Below are positions 11,888 to 20,112 of a stretch of DNA of 64,000 nucleotides, one piece after another. A model generated the notes under the pieces. It was not told the DNA's origin. It worked only from the letters and a program-made list of their open reading frames with translations, and ran no database searches. Position numbers and translations under genes: made by a program. The stretch lies in NCBI RefSeq assembly GCF_900220975.1, contig NZ_OBQD01000009.1, positions 186,001 through 250,000 on the forward strand, in the 5' to 3' direction. This DNA comes from Rhizobium subbaraonis (GTDB taxonomy: Bacteria; Pseudomonadota; Alphaproteobacteria; Rhizobiales; Rhizobiaceae). Every line of letters begins with the position of its first letter. Positions within the stretch are counted from its first letter, which is position 1.

Positions 11888-12413
11888 GGTGGACACGTCC
11901 GGGGAGGTGGCTGCCGTGCTCAAGGTCCGTCCGCTGACCAGGGAGGCCTTCGCGCCCTTCGGCACGGTGATCGAGCCCGATCCCTCGACCATGCGGCTGA
12001 TCAATGGCGGCAATACCGAGCGCTATCATGCGCTTGCCGAAGCCGAGGCTGGAGGGGACGATGCCTGCGTGATTATCAACATCTTCCGCGGCAGCCCGCG
12101 GGCCTTTCCCTACGCCGTCACCATGATGGAGCGCCATCCCTTCGGCAGCCAGAGCTTCTCGCCGATCGACGATCGGCCATGGCTGGTGGTGGTCGCAAGG
12201 GACGAGGGAGGACGGCCCGGCGTGCCGCAGGTGTTCCTCGCAGGCGGTCGCCAGGGGGTGAACTATCGCCGCAACGTCTGGCACCATCCGCTGATGACGG
12301 TGGGGGAGACGAGCGACTTTCTCGTCGTCGACCGCAGCGGCGGCGGCACCAATCTCGAGGAATTCTTCTACGATCAGCCCTTCATCATCGACAGACCGGA
12401 GACCAGCGCATGA
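11880..12413 (+). CDS. allA: Ureidoglycolate lyase
   Basis: Splits ureidoglycolate into glyoxylate and urea. The 177-residue cupin-fold protein shows [61 protein letters not shown] and [10 protein letters not shown], the conserved blocks of AllA. It overlaps uraD by eight bases and uraH by four (ATGA). The enzyme needs a source of ureidoglycolate, normally allantoicase or allantoate amidohydrolase, and neither is encoded in this window. Confidence 0.93.
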   Translation: MAEVDTSGEVAAVLKVRPLTREAFAPFGTVIEPDPSTMRLINGGNTERYHALAEAEAGGDDACVIINIFRGSPRAFPYAVTMMERHPFGSQSFSPIDDRPWLVVVARDEGGRPGVPQVFLAGGRQGVNYRRNVWHHPLMTVGETSDFLVVDRSGGGTNLEEFFYDQPFIIDRPETSA

Positions 12414-12772
12414 CCAAGCCCGGAAGATTGACCACGCATGTGCTGGATACCGCGCTCGGCAAGCCGGCCGAGGGGCTGACGATCGAGCTTTTCTGGCTGG
12501 AGAACGGCCAGCGGCAATGGATCAGCACGGTCAAGACAAACGCCGACGGGCGCGTCGACCAGCCGCTGCTCGAGGGCGTAGGGTTCATGGCCGGAACGTA
12601 TGAACTCGTGTTCCATGCCGGCGATTACCTTCGCCGGAGTGCGGCCGAACTGCCTGATCCGGCCTTCCTCGACGTCATCCCCCTGCGTTTCGGGGTCGCC
12701 GACGCATCGGCGCACTATCACGTGCCGCTGCTGCTCTCTCCCTACGGCTATTCGACCTACCGGGGCAGTTGA
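12410..12772 (+). CDS. uraH: 5-Hydroxyisourate hydrolase
   Basis: Transthyretin-related enzyme that hydrolyses 5-hydroxyisourate to OHCU, the second step from urate. The 120-residue length is standard. [17 protein letters not shown] supplies the first active-site His, [17 protein letters not shown] follows, and the C-terminus ends with the family signature YSTYRGS. There is no signal peptide, so it acts in the cytoplasm. ATG 12410 overlaps the allA stop. It is the last gene of the plus-strand run and converges on guaD with a 7-base gap. Confidence 0.95.
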   Translation: MTKPGRLTTHVLDTALGKPAEGLTIELFWLENGQRQWISTVKTNADGRVDQPLLEGVGFMAGTYELVFHAGDYLRRSAAELPDPAFLDVIPLRFGVADASAHYHVPLLLSPYGYSTYRGS

Positions 12773-12779
12773 GGCGCTT

Positions 12780-14087
12780 CTAGAGCGCGGCTTTCATCGC
12801 CTTGCCTGCTACATAGGTTTCACGTACCGCGCGGTCGTCGCCGAGCGTCTGCAGCAGGAAGAGCTCGTCGGCGAGCGAACGGACGACTTCCATCCTGAGC
12901 GCCATCGCCGGGGTGGCGGCGGCGTCGAGGACGACGAGGTCGGCGTCGGTGCCGGGCGCAAGCGTGCCGATCCGGTCGGACAGCGACACGGCCTCCGCGT
13001 TCCCGAGCGTCATGTGGTAGAAGCTCTCGAACGGGTTCAGGCGCTCGCCGAGCAACTGTTGGATCTTGTAGGTCTCGTCGAGCGTCTTCAGCATTGAATA
13101 GCTGGTGCCGCCGCCGACGTCTGTGGCAAGGCCGACCCGCACCGGCTTCTCTCGGCGAGACAGCGCCTTCAGCGGGAACAGGCCGGAGCCCAGGAAGAGG
13201 TTGGACGTCGGGCAGTGAATGGCGACCGCGCCGGCCTCGCTCATCGCATCCGCCTCGCGCTCCGAAAGATGGATGCAGTGGCCGAACAGGCTTTTCGGCC
13301 CAAGCAGGCCGTAGCGGGCGTAGACGTCGGTATAGTCGACTGCTTCCGGATAGAGTTCGGCGGTGAAGCGGATTTCCTCGTGGTTCTCCGACAGGTGCGT
13401 CTGGATGTGCAGGTCGGGAAACTCGCGGGCGAGCGTCGCCGTCATCTCCATCTGCGCCGGGGTGGAGGTGATGGCGAATCGGGGGGTGATGGCGACGTGG
13501 TTGCGGCCCTTGCCATGCCATTCCGCGATCACCGCGCGGGTCTCGTCATAGCCCATCTGTGGTGTGTCGAGCAGACCCTGCGGTGCGTTGCGGTCCATCA
13601 TCACCTTGCCGCCGATCATGCACATGCCGCGCTTCAGCGCCTCGGTGAAATACGCGTCGGCGGAAGCCTTGTGCACGGAGCAATAGGCGGCGGCGGTGGT
13701 GGTGCCGTGACGCAGCATTTCGTCGTAGAAGTGGCGGGCGATCCGTGCCGCATGCTCCGGCTCGACGAAGCGGCACTCCTCGGGGAACGTATAGGTGTTC
13801 AGCCATTCCAGCAGGTTGGCGGCATAGGCGCCGATCACCTGCATCTGCGGAAAATGCACATGGGTGTCGATGAAGCCCGGCATGATGAGGAAGGGTCGAT
13901 GGTCGATCTCGTCCACATCGGAGGGGGCGTTTGCCAGTACGTCGGCATAGGCGCCAGCGGCGGCGATGCGGCCGTTCTCGATCAGCAGGCCGCCGTCGTC
14001 CTCGTAAGCGTAGCTGTCCCTGTCGTCGATGCTCTCCGGCCTGCGGACAAAGCCCAGCAGGCGGCCACGTAGCAGCGTTGCCGTCAT
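12780..14087 (-). CDS. guaD: Guanine deaminase
   Basis: Zinc amidohydrolase that deaminates guanine to xanthine. The 435-residue protein has the metal site PGFIDTHVHFPQ, the guanine-deaminase segment LLEWLNTYTFPEE, HGTTTAAAYCSVH, THLSENHEEI, FGHCIHLSEREADAM and ATDVGGGTSYSML. The length is usual for bacterial GuaD. Its ATG overlaps the puuD stop (ATGA), so the two are co-transcribed, delivering xanthine to Xdh and removing urate. S-adenosylhomocysteine or chlorohydrolase-type deaminases lack this motif set. Confidence 0.93.
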   Translation of the reverse strand: MTATLLRGRLLGFVRRPESIDDRDSYAYEDDGGLLIENGRIAAAGAYADVLANAPSDVDEIDHRPFLIMPGFIDTHVHFPQMQVIGAYAANLLEWLNTYTFPEECRFVEPEHAARIARHFYDEMLRHGTTTAAAYCSVHKASADAYFTEALKRGMCMIGGKVMMDRNAPQGLLDTPQMGYDETRAVIAEWHGKGRNHVAITPRFAITSTPAQMEMTATLAREFPDLHIQTHLSENHEEIRFTAELYPEAVDYTDVYARYGLLGPKSLFGHCIHLSEREADAMSEAGAVAIHCPTSNLFLGSGLFPLKALSRREKPVRVGLATDVGGGTSYSMLKTLDETYKIQQLLGERLNPFESFYHMTLGNAEAVSLSDRIGTLAPGTDADLVVLDAAATPAMALRMEVVRSLADELFLLQTLGDDRAVRETYVAGKAMKAAL

Positions 14088-15325
14088 CGCGTGTTTCCTT
14101 CCGAGACCGCGCTCTCGTACCAGGCGGTCAGCAGTTGCCGTTCCTCCGGCGTGACACCGGTGAGGTTGCCGGGTGGCATGGCATGGCTGCGGGCCGCCTG
14201 CAAATAAATTTCGCGGGCGTGGCGCGCGATCGCCGCGTCATCGTCGAGCACCACGTCTTTCGGTGCGGCGTGCAGGCCTTCCCAGACGGGTTCGGCGGCA
14301 TGGCACATGCTGCAACGGCTCATGATCACGTCGCGGGCGGCAGGGAAATGCACGTCTGCTGCGAATTTCTGGAAGACCGGAGCCGGGGTGGCGTTTGCCG
14401 TCTCGCCGGTCAGCACCTTGGGCACGGTGGAAAGCCAGATGATCAGGATGAACAGGATCGCAGTGGCAAGCCAGGTCCAGGTCGGCCGGCCCTTTCTGGC
14501 ATGGGTGGTGTTGAACCAGTGGCGGATGGTGACGCCCATCAGGAAGACCAGCGCCGCGATGATCCAGTTGAACGCCGTCGCAAAGGCCAGCGGATAGTGG
14601 TTGGACAGCATGAAGAAGATGACGGGCAGCGTCAGGTAGTTGTTGTGCAGCGAGCGCTGCTTGGCGATGACGCCGTATTTCGGGTCCGGTGTGCGCCCGG
14701 CGATCAGGTCGGCGACGACGATCTTCTGGTTGGGGATGATGATGAAGAAGACATTGGCCGACATGATGGTGGCGGTAAAGGCCCCCAGATGCAGGAAGGC
14801 GGCGCGGCCGGTGAAGACCTGCGTGTAGCCCCAGGCCATGGCAACGAGCAGGATATAGAGCAGGATCATCAGGCCCCAGGTGTTCCTGCCGAGCGGAGAC
14901 TTGCAGAGCAGGTCGTAGAGGATCCAGCCTGCCCCCAGGGAGGCGAGCGAGATCAGGATCGCCGTCGTTGCGGAGACGTCGAGCACCTGGCGGTCGATCA
15001 GGAACAGCTCGGCGCCGCCGTAATAGACCAGACAGAGCATGGCGAAGCCGGAAAGCCAGGTGGCGTAGCTCTCCCATTTGAACCAGGTGAGGTGCTCGGG
15101 CATGGTAGCCGGCGCCACCAGGTATTTCTGGATATGGTAGAAGCCGCCGCCGTGGACCTGCCATTCCTCGCCATAGGCGCCGGGCGGCAGGTGCGGCCGT
15201 TTCACCAGCCCAAGGTCGAGGGCGATGAAATAGAAGGATGATCCGATCCAGGCGATCGCCGTGATCACATGCAGCCAGCGCACGGCAAAGGCTATCCACT
15301 CCCAGGCGATGGCGTATTCGTACAT
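14084..15325 (-). CDS. puuD: Membrane-bound urate hydroxylase with C-terminal cytochrome c domain
   Basis: Oxidises urate to 5-hydroxyisourate, passing electrons to a cytochrome rather than making H2O2. The 413-residue protein begins MYEYAIAWEWIAFAVRWLHV and holds about eight hydrophobic helices over the first 300 residues (DUF989/urate oxidase N domain). A c-type haem domain near the C-terminus carries CSMCH in RDVIMSRCSMCHAAEPVW. ATG 15325 is the family start; the frame stays open to 15994 but that extension crosses a repeat and the lysR gene and is not coding. It is first in a two-gene unit with guaD. Confidence 0.9.
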   Translation of the reverse strand: MYEYAIAWEWIAFAVRWLHVITAIAWIGSSFYFIALDLGLVKRPHLPPGAYGEEWQVHGGGFYHIQKYLVAPATMPEHLTWFKWESYATWLSGFAMLCLVYYGGAELFLIDRQVLDVSATTAILISLASLGAGWILYDLLCKSPLGRNTWGLMILLYILLVAMAWGYTQVFTGRAAFLHLGAFTATIMSANVFFIIIPNQKIVVADLIAGRTPDPKYGVIAKQRSLHNNYLTLPVIFFMLSNHYPLAFATAFNWIIAALVFLMGVTIRHWFNTTHARKGRPTWTWLATAILFILIIWLSTVPKVLTGETANATPAPVFQKFAADVHFPAARDVIMSRCSMCHAAEPVWEGLHAAPKDVVLDDDAAIARHAREIYLQAARSHAMPPGNLTGVTPEERQLLTAWYESAVSEGNTR

Positions 15326-15687
15326 GTATGACCCCTCTTGTTTCCCCGCACCTTGCGAAAAAATCGCGGGCGAGGGAAGAGGACCCTGCGCAGTTCCCAC
15401 CGCGGTGTTGCAAGCGAAGAACCCCTCCCTGCAAGGGGGAGGACTAATATAACCTGGCCGGGCCGCCGGCGTTCCGCCGGCGCTCTCCCATTCGTCATGC
15501 CGGGCGTGATCCCGCATCCAGCGCGCGCAAAAGGTTTCTTTCGTGCCGCGGACGCGGCGCGGCTGGATCCCGGCTCGGGGGCCGGGATGACGGAAGAAGA
15601 GGGTCGCCACGCGTCTCTTGTGGGAGGATGGCCGGCAGGCCAGAGGGGGTATTACAGGCGAGGGCTCGGTCCTTGACCCTCGCCGCT
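15326..15687. other. Intergenic region upstream of puuD, with palindromic repeat
   Basis: 362 bases between puuD and the end of lysR; it must contain the puuD-guaD promoter. A small hairpin CCTCCC/GGGAGG lies at 15424-15442. A long imperfect palindrome at 15493-15592 is given separately. No coding potential or xdhC remnant is visible. Confidence 0.5.
15493..15592. repeat. Dispersed palindromic repeat, type 2, copy 1
   Basis: Imperfect inverted repeat: GTCATGCCGGGCGTGATCCC on the left pairs with TGGATCCCGG...GCCGGGATGAC on the right. The core around 15533-15589 reappears at 62206-62265. The shared stretch reads similarly on the minus strand in both places (HPGPRAGIQPRRV versus HTGRRAGVQPRRV), which shows homology, not coding. 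Elements of this form are common in rhizobial intergenic DNA. Confidence 0.75.
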
Positions 15688-16584
15688 TCAGTCGACGAAG
15701 GTCGGCAGCTCGGAGCGAAGCCAATTGCGAAACAGCTTGATCTTGGGCACGTTGCGCCGGCTCTCGGGATAGACCAGCCAATGGGCCTTTCCATCTGTGC
15801 AGGCGATGTCGAACGGCTGGCAGAGCCGCCCGAGCGCGACCTCTTGGGCATAGAACTCCGGATTGAGCATGGCGATGCCGTGGCCGCCCATGACCGTGTC
15901 GGCTTCCAGCGTCTGCGTGCCGAGATAGGTGTGCGGCCGGTCGCCGAGATCGACATCGGGCACACCGGCCTTGGCAAACCACAGGGCCCACCAAGGGTCA
16001 GTGGGGTCGAAGATCGGCAGCTTCAGCAGGTCTTCCGGCTTTTCGATGCCGCCGACGCTGTCTGCCAGCTTCGGGCTCATCATCGGCGTGAAGGTCAGCT
16101 CCATCAAACGGTGGCAGGCGAGGCCCGGCCAGTTCCCGTCGCCGTAGCGGATGGCGACATCCACGGCCTCGCGGGAGAAATCGACAAGGCGCTGGTCCGT
16201 CAGGAGGCGCACGGCGACTGCCGGGTTCTGCAGATGGAAGGAGCCGAGATGCGGCGCCAGCCATTTCGAGGCGATCGTGTAGGTCGCGGAGATCACCAGC
16301 GTGCCCTCGGCATCCTCGAGCACCGAGGCGAAGGCGTCACCGAGGATGGCGAAGGCTTCGGCGACCTTCGGCGCCAGCCGCTGGCCTACCTCCGTCAGCA
16401 CGACCTGACGTGGCCGGCGCAGGAACAACGGCTCGCCGATCAGATCCTCCAGCAGCTTGATCTGGTAGCTGACGGCCGTCTGCGTCATGCCAAGTTCCTC
16501 GCCGGCGCGGGTAAAGCTCGCATGTCGGGCGGCCGCGTCGAAGACGCGCATCGCATTCAACGGAAACTGCCGGGCCATCTTCAT
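15688..16584 (-). CDS. LysR-family transcriptional regulator (GcvA-like)
   Basis: A 298-residue LysR regulator. The winged HTH is at residues 7-65 (LNAMRVFDAAARHASFTRAGEELGMTQTAVSYQIKLLED), followed by a periplasmic-binding-type co-inducer domain (SATYTIASKWLAPHLGSF, VDVAIRYGDGNWPGL). The pattern is that of the GcvA/AmpR branch. The frame is open far upstream, but ATG 16584 starts the HTH at the normal distance and has GAGAG upstream. It sits between puuD-guaD and xdhB, so regulation of purine genes is a fair inference, but the effector is unknown. It is divergent from the small gene at 16688. Confidence 0.88.
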   Translation of the reverse strand: MKMARQFPLNAMRVFDAAARHASFTRAGEELGMTQTAVSYQIKLLEDLIGEPLFLRRPRQVVLTEVGQRLAPKVAEAFAILGDAFASVLEDAEGTLVISATYTIASKWLAPHLGSFHLQNPAVAVRLLTDQRLVDFSREAVDVAIRYGDGNWPGLACHRLMELTFTPMMSPKLADSVGGIEKPEDLLKLPIFDPTDPWWALWFAKAGVPDVDLGDRPHTYLGTQTLEADTVMGGHGIAMLNPEFYAQEVALGRLCQPFDIACTDGKAHWLVYPESRRNVPKIKLFRNWLRSELPTFVD

Positions 16585-16687
16585 GGATAAGCTCTCTTGA
16601 TGCATGCAGACGAAGGTTCGATTGGAATTCGAGCACTTCGGGGCGCACACTGCAAGCAAGTTCAACAGCCGCCCATGAGGTGTCGTT

Positions 16688-16900
16688 ATGACCTGCCCCG
16701 ATCTCGCCCGCGAACCTGCCTCCACCCGAAACCCGCTGCCTGCACCGTTCGACTGGTGGGTGCGCGCGATCGTGGATGCGCTGATGCCCTCGCTCGGCAC
16801 GCGTGTTCCCTGTCTCGATCTGGAGACGATGCCGGATCACCTGAAGCGCGACATCGGACTGCTCGACGGGCGTGATCGGTATCGCGACGAAAGCTATTGA
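16688..16900 (+). CDS. Small DUF1127-like protein
   Basis: A 70-residue protein with a C-terminal DUF1127 (YjiS-like) signature: LETMPDHLKRDIGLLDGRDRYR, normally written L..L.D..L.DIGL.R. The Trp-rich centre (FDWWVRAIVDAL) also fits. GAGGTG at 16676-16681 precedes ATG 16688. DUF1127 proteins in alphaproteobacteria are small Arg-rich proteins linked to RNA turnover and to phosphate and carbon metabolism; a role here is not shown. This one is less Arg-rich than most. Confidence 0.65.
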   Translation: MTCPDLAREPASTRNPLPAPFDWWVRAIVDALMPSLGTRVPCLDLETMPDHLKRDIGLLDGRDRYRDESY

Positions 16901-17012
16901 GCCTGGCAGGGGGGCGCTGCTCTCCCGACGCCAGCCACTTCGTCTTCCGGCGTTGGAACAATCGGCCCCGCGCATGGTTAGGGCGGTGCATCCAACATGG
17001 AGGATCAGAAAA

Positions 17013-17309
17013 ATGGATCACACCCAACACGTTCGACTTGGCGTTGCGGAACTGACGCCCGAAATACTCGAAGGCGCGACGATCTACGGAGCCGACGACC
17101 ACAAGGTCGGCAAGCTGGACCATGTCCATGGCACGGGCGCATCAGGTACAGCGATCATCGATGTTGGCGGTTTCCTGGGAATCGGTGCGAAGCCGGTGGC
17201 GGTTCCGCTCAGCGATCTCGAATTCATGCGCGACGAGGACGGCGAAGTCCACGCCGTCACAAGCTGGACGAAGGACCAGCTCAAGGAGATGCCTGAGCAT
17301 CACCACTGA
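17013..17309 (+). CDS. PRC-barrel domain protein
   Basis: A 98-residue stand-alone PRC-barrel: ILEGATIYGADDHKVGKLDHVHGTGASGTAIIDVGGFLGIGAKPVAVPLSDLEFMRDEDG. GGAGGA at 16999-17004 lies 8 bases ahead of ATG 17013, which fixes the start against a longer open frame from 16872. The C-terminus ends in a short His run (PEHHH). It is a distant paralogue of the protein at 9963. A strong terminator follows at 17371. The role is unknown; similar proteins are often abundant under stress. Confidence 0.82.
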   Translation: MDHTQHVRLGVAELTPEILEGATIYGADDHKVGKLDHVHGTGASGTAIIDVGGFLGIGAKPVAVPLSDLEFMRDEDGEVHAVTSWTKDQLKEMPEHHH

Positions 17310-17370
17310 GCCGGAGCATCGCCACTGAACTGAATGGACAGACTGGACTGAATAACCGGACAGAATGCGC

Positions 17371-17399
17371 AGAGCCCGGCCATAGCGCCGGGCTCTTTT
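17371..17399 (+). terminator. Rho-independent terminator after the PRC-barrel gene
   Basis: A perfect 10-base stem, AGAGCCCGGC (17371-17380) with GCCGGGCTCT (17387-17396), a 6-base loop and a run of T at 17396-17399. It sits between the convergent PRC-barrel and xdhB genes, and the near-symmetry means it could also act on xdhB transcripts. Confidence 0.85.
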
Positions 17400-17471
17400 C
17401 CGCGCGAAATCTGCCTCCGTCACCTTGGCTGAACCCTCAGCCTGCGCGTGGCGAGTGCGCGCGCCGCGCCC

Positions 17472-19808
17472 TCAAATCCCCCGCAACCGCTCCACCGCCA
17501 TCAGCACCCGTTCGGGCGTCGCCGGTGCATCCAGCTTCGGGCAGTGCCGGTACTCGGCCACGCTTGCCACCGCCATTGACAGCGCCTCCAGCACCGAAAT
17601 CGCCAGCATGAAGGGCGGTTCGCCGACGGCCTTGGAGCGGCCGATGGTGGGTTCTGCGTTTTCCGACCATTCGGCGAGGCGGACGTTGAAGACCTTCGGA
17701 CGGTCGGAGGCGAGCGGGATCTTGTAGGTGGAGGGGGCGTGGGTGCGCAGCCGGCCCTTGTCGTCCCACCAGAGCTCCTCCGTTGTCAGCCAGCCCATGC
17801 CCTGCACGAAGGCGCCTTCGACCTGGCCCTTGTCGATCGCAGGGTTCAGCGAGCGGCCGACGTCGTGGAGGACATCGACGCGGTCGACCTGGTATTCGCC
17901 GGTCAGCGTGTCGATCGAGACCTCGGAGACGGCAGCACCATAGGCGAAATAGTAGAAGGGCGAGCCCATGCCCTTCGCCCGATCCCAGTGGATCTTCGGC
18001 GTCTTGTAGAAGCCGGTGGCGGAAAGCTGGACGCGGGCCATGTAGGCCTGCCTGATGAAATCGGCGAAGGGGACCAGCGTCTCGCCGATGCGCACGTGAT
18101 GCGGCACGAAGGCGACGTCGTCCGGCGACACATCCCACTTTTCGGCGGCAAACGCCACGAGCCGCTCCTTGATCTGCCGCGCGGCATCGTAGGCAGCCAT
18201 GCCGTTCAGGTCCGAGCCGGAGGAGGCGGCGGTGGCCGAGGTGTTCGGCACCTTCGCCGTCGTTGTCGCGGTGATCTTCACCGTTGCGATGTCCACCTGG
18301 AAGGCGTCGGCCAGCACCTGCGCCACCTTGGTGAACAGGCCCTGGCCCATCTCGGTGCCGCCGTGGTTCAGGTGGATAGAGCCGTCCTGGTAGACATGCA
18401 CCAAGGCGCCTGCCTGATTGTACCAGGTGGCGGTGAACGAGATGCCGAACTTGACCGGCGTCAGCGCGATGCCCTTGCGGATGACACGGCTTTTGGCGTT
18501 GAAGTCGAGGATCGCCTGTCGTCGCGCCTGATAGTCCGAAGTCTGCTCCAGCTCGTCGACGATGCGATGGACGATGTTGTCCTCGACCGGCTGGTGATAG
18601 GGCGTCAGAACGCGGTCTGAGCCTGGCTCGCCGTAGAAATTGCGCTTGCGGATCTCCAGCGGGTCCTTGCCGAGCGCATAGGCGATCTCCTCGACGATCC
18701 GTTCGCCGCCGACCATCCCCTGTGGTCCGCCGAAGCCGCGGAAGGCGGTGTTGGAGACCGTGTTCGTCTTCAGCGGCTGCGAAGTCAGCCGCACGTCGGG
18801 ATAGAAATAGGCGTTGTCGGCATGGAACAGGGCGCGGTCGGTCACGGGACCCGAAAGATCGGAGGAGAAGCCGCAGCGGGCGGCATAATTCGCCTCGACT
18901 GCCAGGATACGCCCGTCGTCGTCGAAGCCGGCCTCGTAGGCGACCAGGAAGTCGTGCCGCTTGCCGGTCGTCGTCATGTCCTCGTCGCGGTCGGGACGGA
19001 ATTTCACCGCGCGCTTCAGCCTCTTTGCGGCGATCGCGGCGATGGCGGCGAACTGGTTCGACTGCGTCTCCTTGCCGCCGAAGCCGCCGCCCATGCGGCG
19101 CACCTGCACGGTCACCGCATTGGACGGAACGCCCAGCGCATGGCCGACCATGTGCTGCACCTCGCTCGGATGCTGGGTGGAGGACCACACGGTGACCTCA
19201 TCATCCTCGCCCGGGATGGCAAGCGCGATATGGCCCTCGAGATAGAAATGGTCCTGGCCGCCGATGCGCATTTCGCCCGAGATGGTGCGGGGTGAGGCGG
19301 CAAGGGCCGCATCGGCATCGCCGCGCGACAAGGTCAGCGGATCCGTGACGAGCGTTGCGCCGTTTGCGATTGTATCCGTCACGTCCGTCCGGTGCGGCAG
19401 GTCGCGGTATTCGATCTTCGCCAGCCTTGCTGCCCTTCGCGCCGCCTCGCGGCTTTCGGCGATCACGGCGAAGACCGGCTGGCCGTGGAATTCGACCCTT
19501 CCTTCCGCCAGCACCGGTTCGTCATGGCGCCCGGTCGGGCTGATGTCGTTGTGGCCGGGCACGTCGGCGCCGGTCATCACCCAGACGACGCCGGGTGCCG
19601 CGCGGACGGCGGATAGGTCCATCGAGACGATTTCGGCATGCGCCCGGTCGCTCATGCCGAGCGCTGCATGCAGCGTTCCCTCGGGCTCGGGCATGTCGTC
19701 GATATAGTCGGCGCTGCCCGCCACGTGCTTGTGGGCGCTGTCGTGGCGGAGCGGGGCGTGCATCGGAGCGGAGATGGTCTTGCGCTCCTCGAAGGCGGAC
19801 TTATCCAT
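17472..19808 (-). CDS. xdhB: Xanthine dehydrogenase, molybdopterin-binding large subunit
   Basis: A 778-residue Moco subunit that oxidises hypoxanthine and xanthine to urate together with XdhA. HVAGSADYIDDMPEPEGTLHAAL opens the aldehyde-oxidase/xanthine-DH hammerhead domain. GGQDHFYLEGHIAL (Gln near 185) and RMGGGFGGKE (about 238-247) contact the cofactor, and GQVEGAFVQGMGWLTTEEL carries the catalytic-region Glu. ATG 19808 has an excellent GGAGGTGA six bases upstream. It is downstream of xdhA, separated by 304 bases that hold a palindromic repeat. The maturation gene xdhC, usually next, is missing here. Confidence 0.95.
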   Translation of the reverse strand: MDKSAFEERKTISAPMHAPLRHDSAHKHVAGSADYIDDMPEPEGTLHAALGMSDRAHAEIVSMDLSAVRAAPGVVWVMTGADVPGHNDISPTGRHDEPVLAEGRVEFHGQPVFAVIAESREAARRAARLAKIEYRDLPHRTDVTDTIANGATLVTDPLTLSRGDADAALAASPRTISGEMRIGGQDHFYLEGHIALAIPGEDDEVTVWSSTQHPSEVQHMVGHALGVPSNAVTVQVRRMGGGFGGKETQSNQFAAIAAIAAKRLKRAVKFRPDRDEDMTTTGKRHDFLVAYEAGFDDDGRILAVEANYAARCGFSSDLSGPVTDRALFHADNAYFYPDVRLTSQPLKTNTVSNTAFRGFGGPQGMVGGERIVEEIAYALGKDPLEIRKRNFYGEPGSDRVLTPYHQPVEDNIVHRIVDELEQTSDYQARRQAILDFNAKSRVIRKGIALTPVKFGISFTATWYNQAGALVHVYQDGSIHLNHGGTEMGQGLFTKVAQVLADAFQVDIATVKITATTTAKVPNTSATAASSGSDLNGMAAYDAARQIKERLVAFAAEKWDVSPDDVAFVPHHVRIGETLVPFADFIRQAYMARVQLSATGFYKTPKIHWDRAKGMGSPFYYFAYGAAVSEVSIDTLTGEYQVDRVDVLHDVGRSLNPAIDKGQVEGAFVQGMGWLTTEELWWDDKGRLRTHAPSTYKIPLASDRPKVFNVRLAEWSENAEPTIGRSKAVGEPPFMLAISVLEALSMAVASVAEYRHCPKLDAPATPERVLMAVERLRGI

Positions 19809-19899
19809 CAGCGTTCACCTCCGGCTCTTTCATCCCATCGGCGCACCTGCGGGGACGATGCCTGCGACGGCCACCGGGCTGGCTGGGTTCCTATCAAGC

Positions 19900-20014
19900 T
19901 GCCCCTCATCCGCCTGCCGGCCCCTTCTCCCCGCAAGCGGGGCGAAGGGGGCTGGGCGAAACGGCTGCATCCCCTTCTCCCTGCCTGCTGGGAGAGGGCT
20001 GGGGTCAAGGGCAG
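19900..20014. repeat. RIME-like palindromic repeat, copy 1, within the xdhA-xdhB gap
   Basis: Two consecutive palindromes: CCCCTCATCCGCCTGCCGG then CTTCTCCCCGCAAGCGGGG, followed by CCCCTTCTCCCTGCCTGCTGGGAGAGGG. The same modules occur at 53341-53446 (inverted) and 56559-56721. They resemble the Rhizobium-specific intergenic mosaic elements. It fills most of the 304-base gap (19809-20112) between xdhA and xdhB, which contains no gene. Confidence 0.8.
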
Positions 20015-20112
20015 TCGTGGGGGCAAAGTGAAGCAGGTTGACGGGTTCGGTATCGGGGCATCTCCACGTCCGAGCCAGCGCACGACGGTTACGACGGAAG
20101 TCAACCCGGCCA

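Noticed and set aside
14084-15994. A 636-codon open frame that would extend PuuD by more than 200 residues
   Set aside because: The extension crosses a palindromic repeat and the lysR gene, is Arg/Pro-rich without family match, and PuuD begins naturally at 15325.
15326-17471. Possible xdhC remnant or pseudogene near xdhB
   Set aside because: No frame on either strand in the gaps carries XdhC/CoxI motifs.
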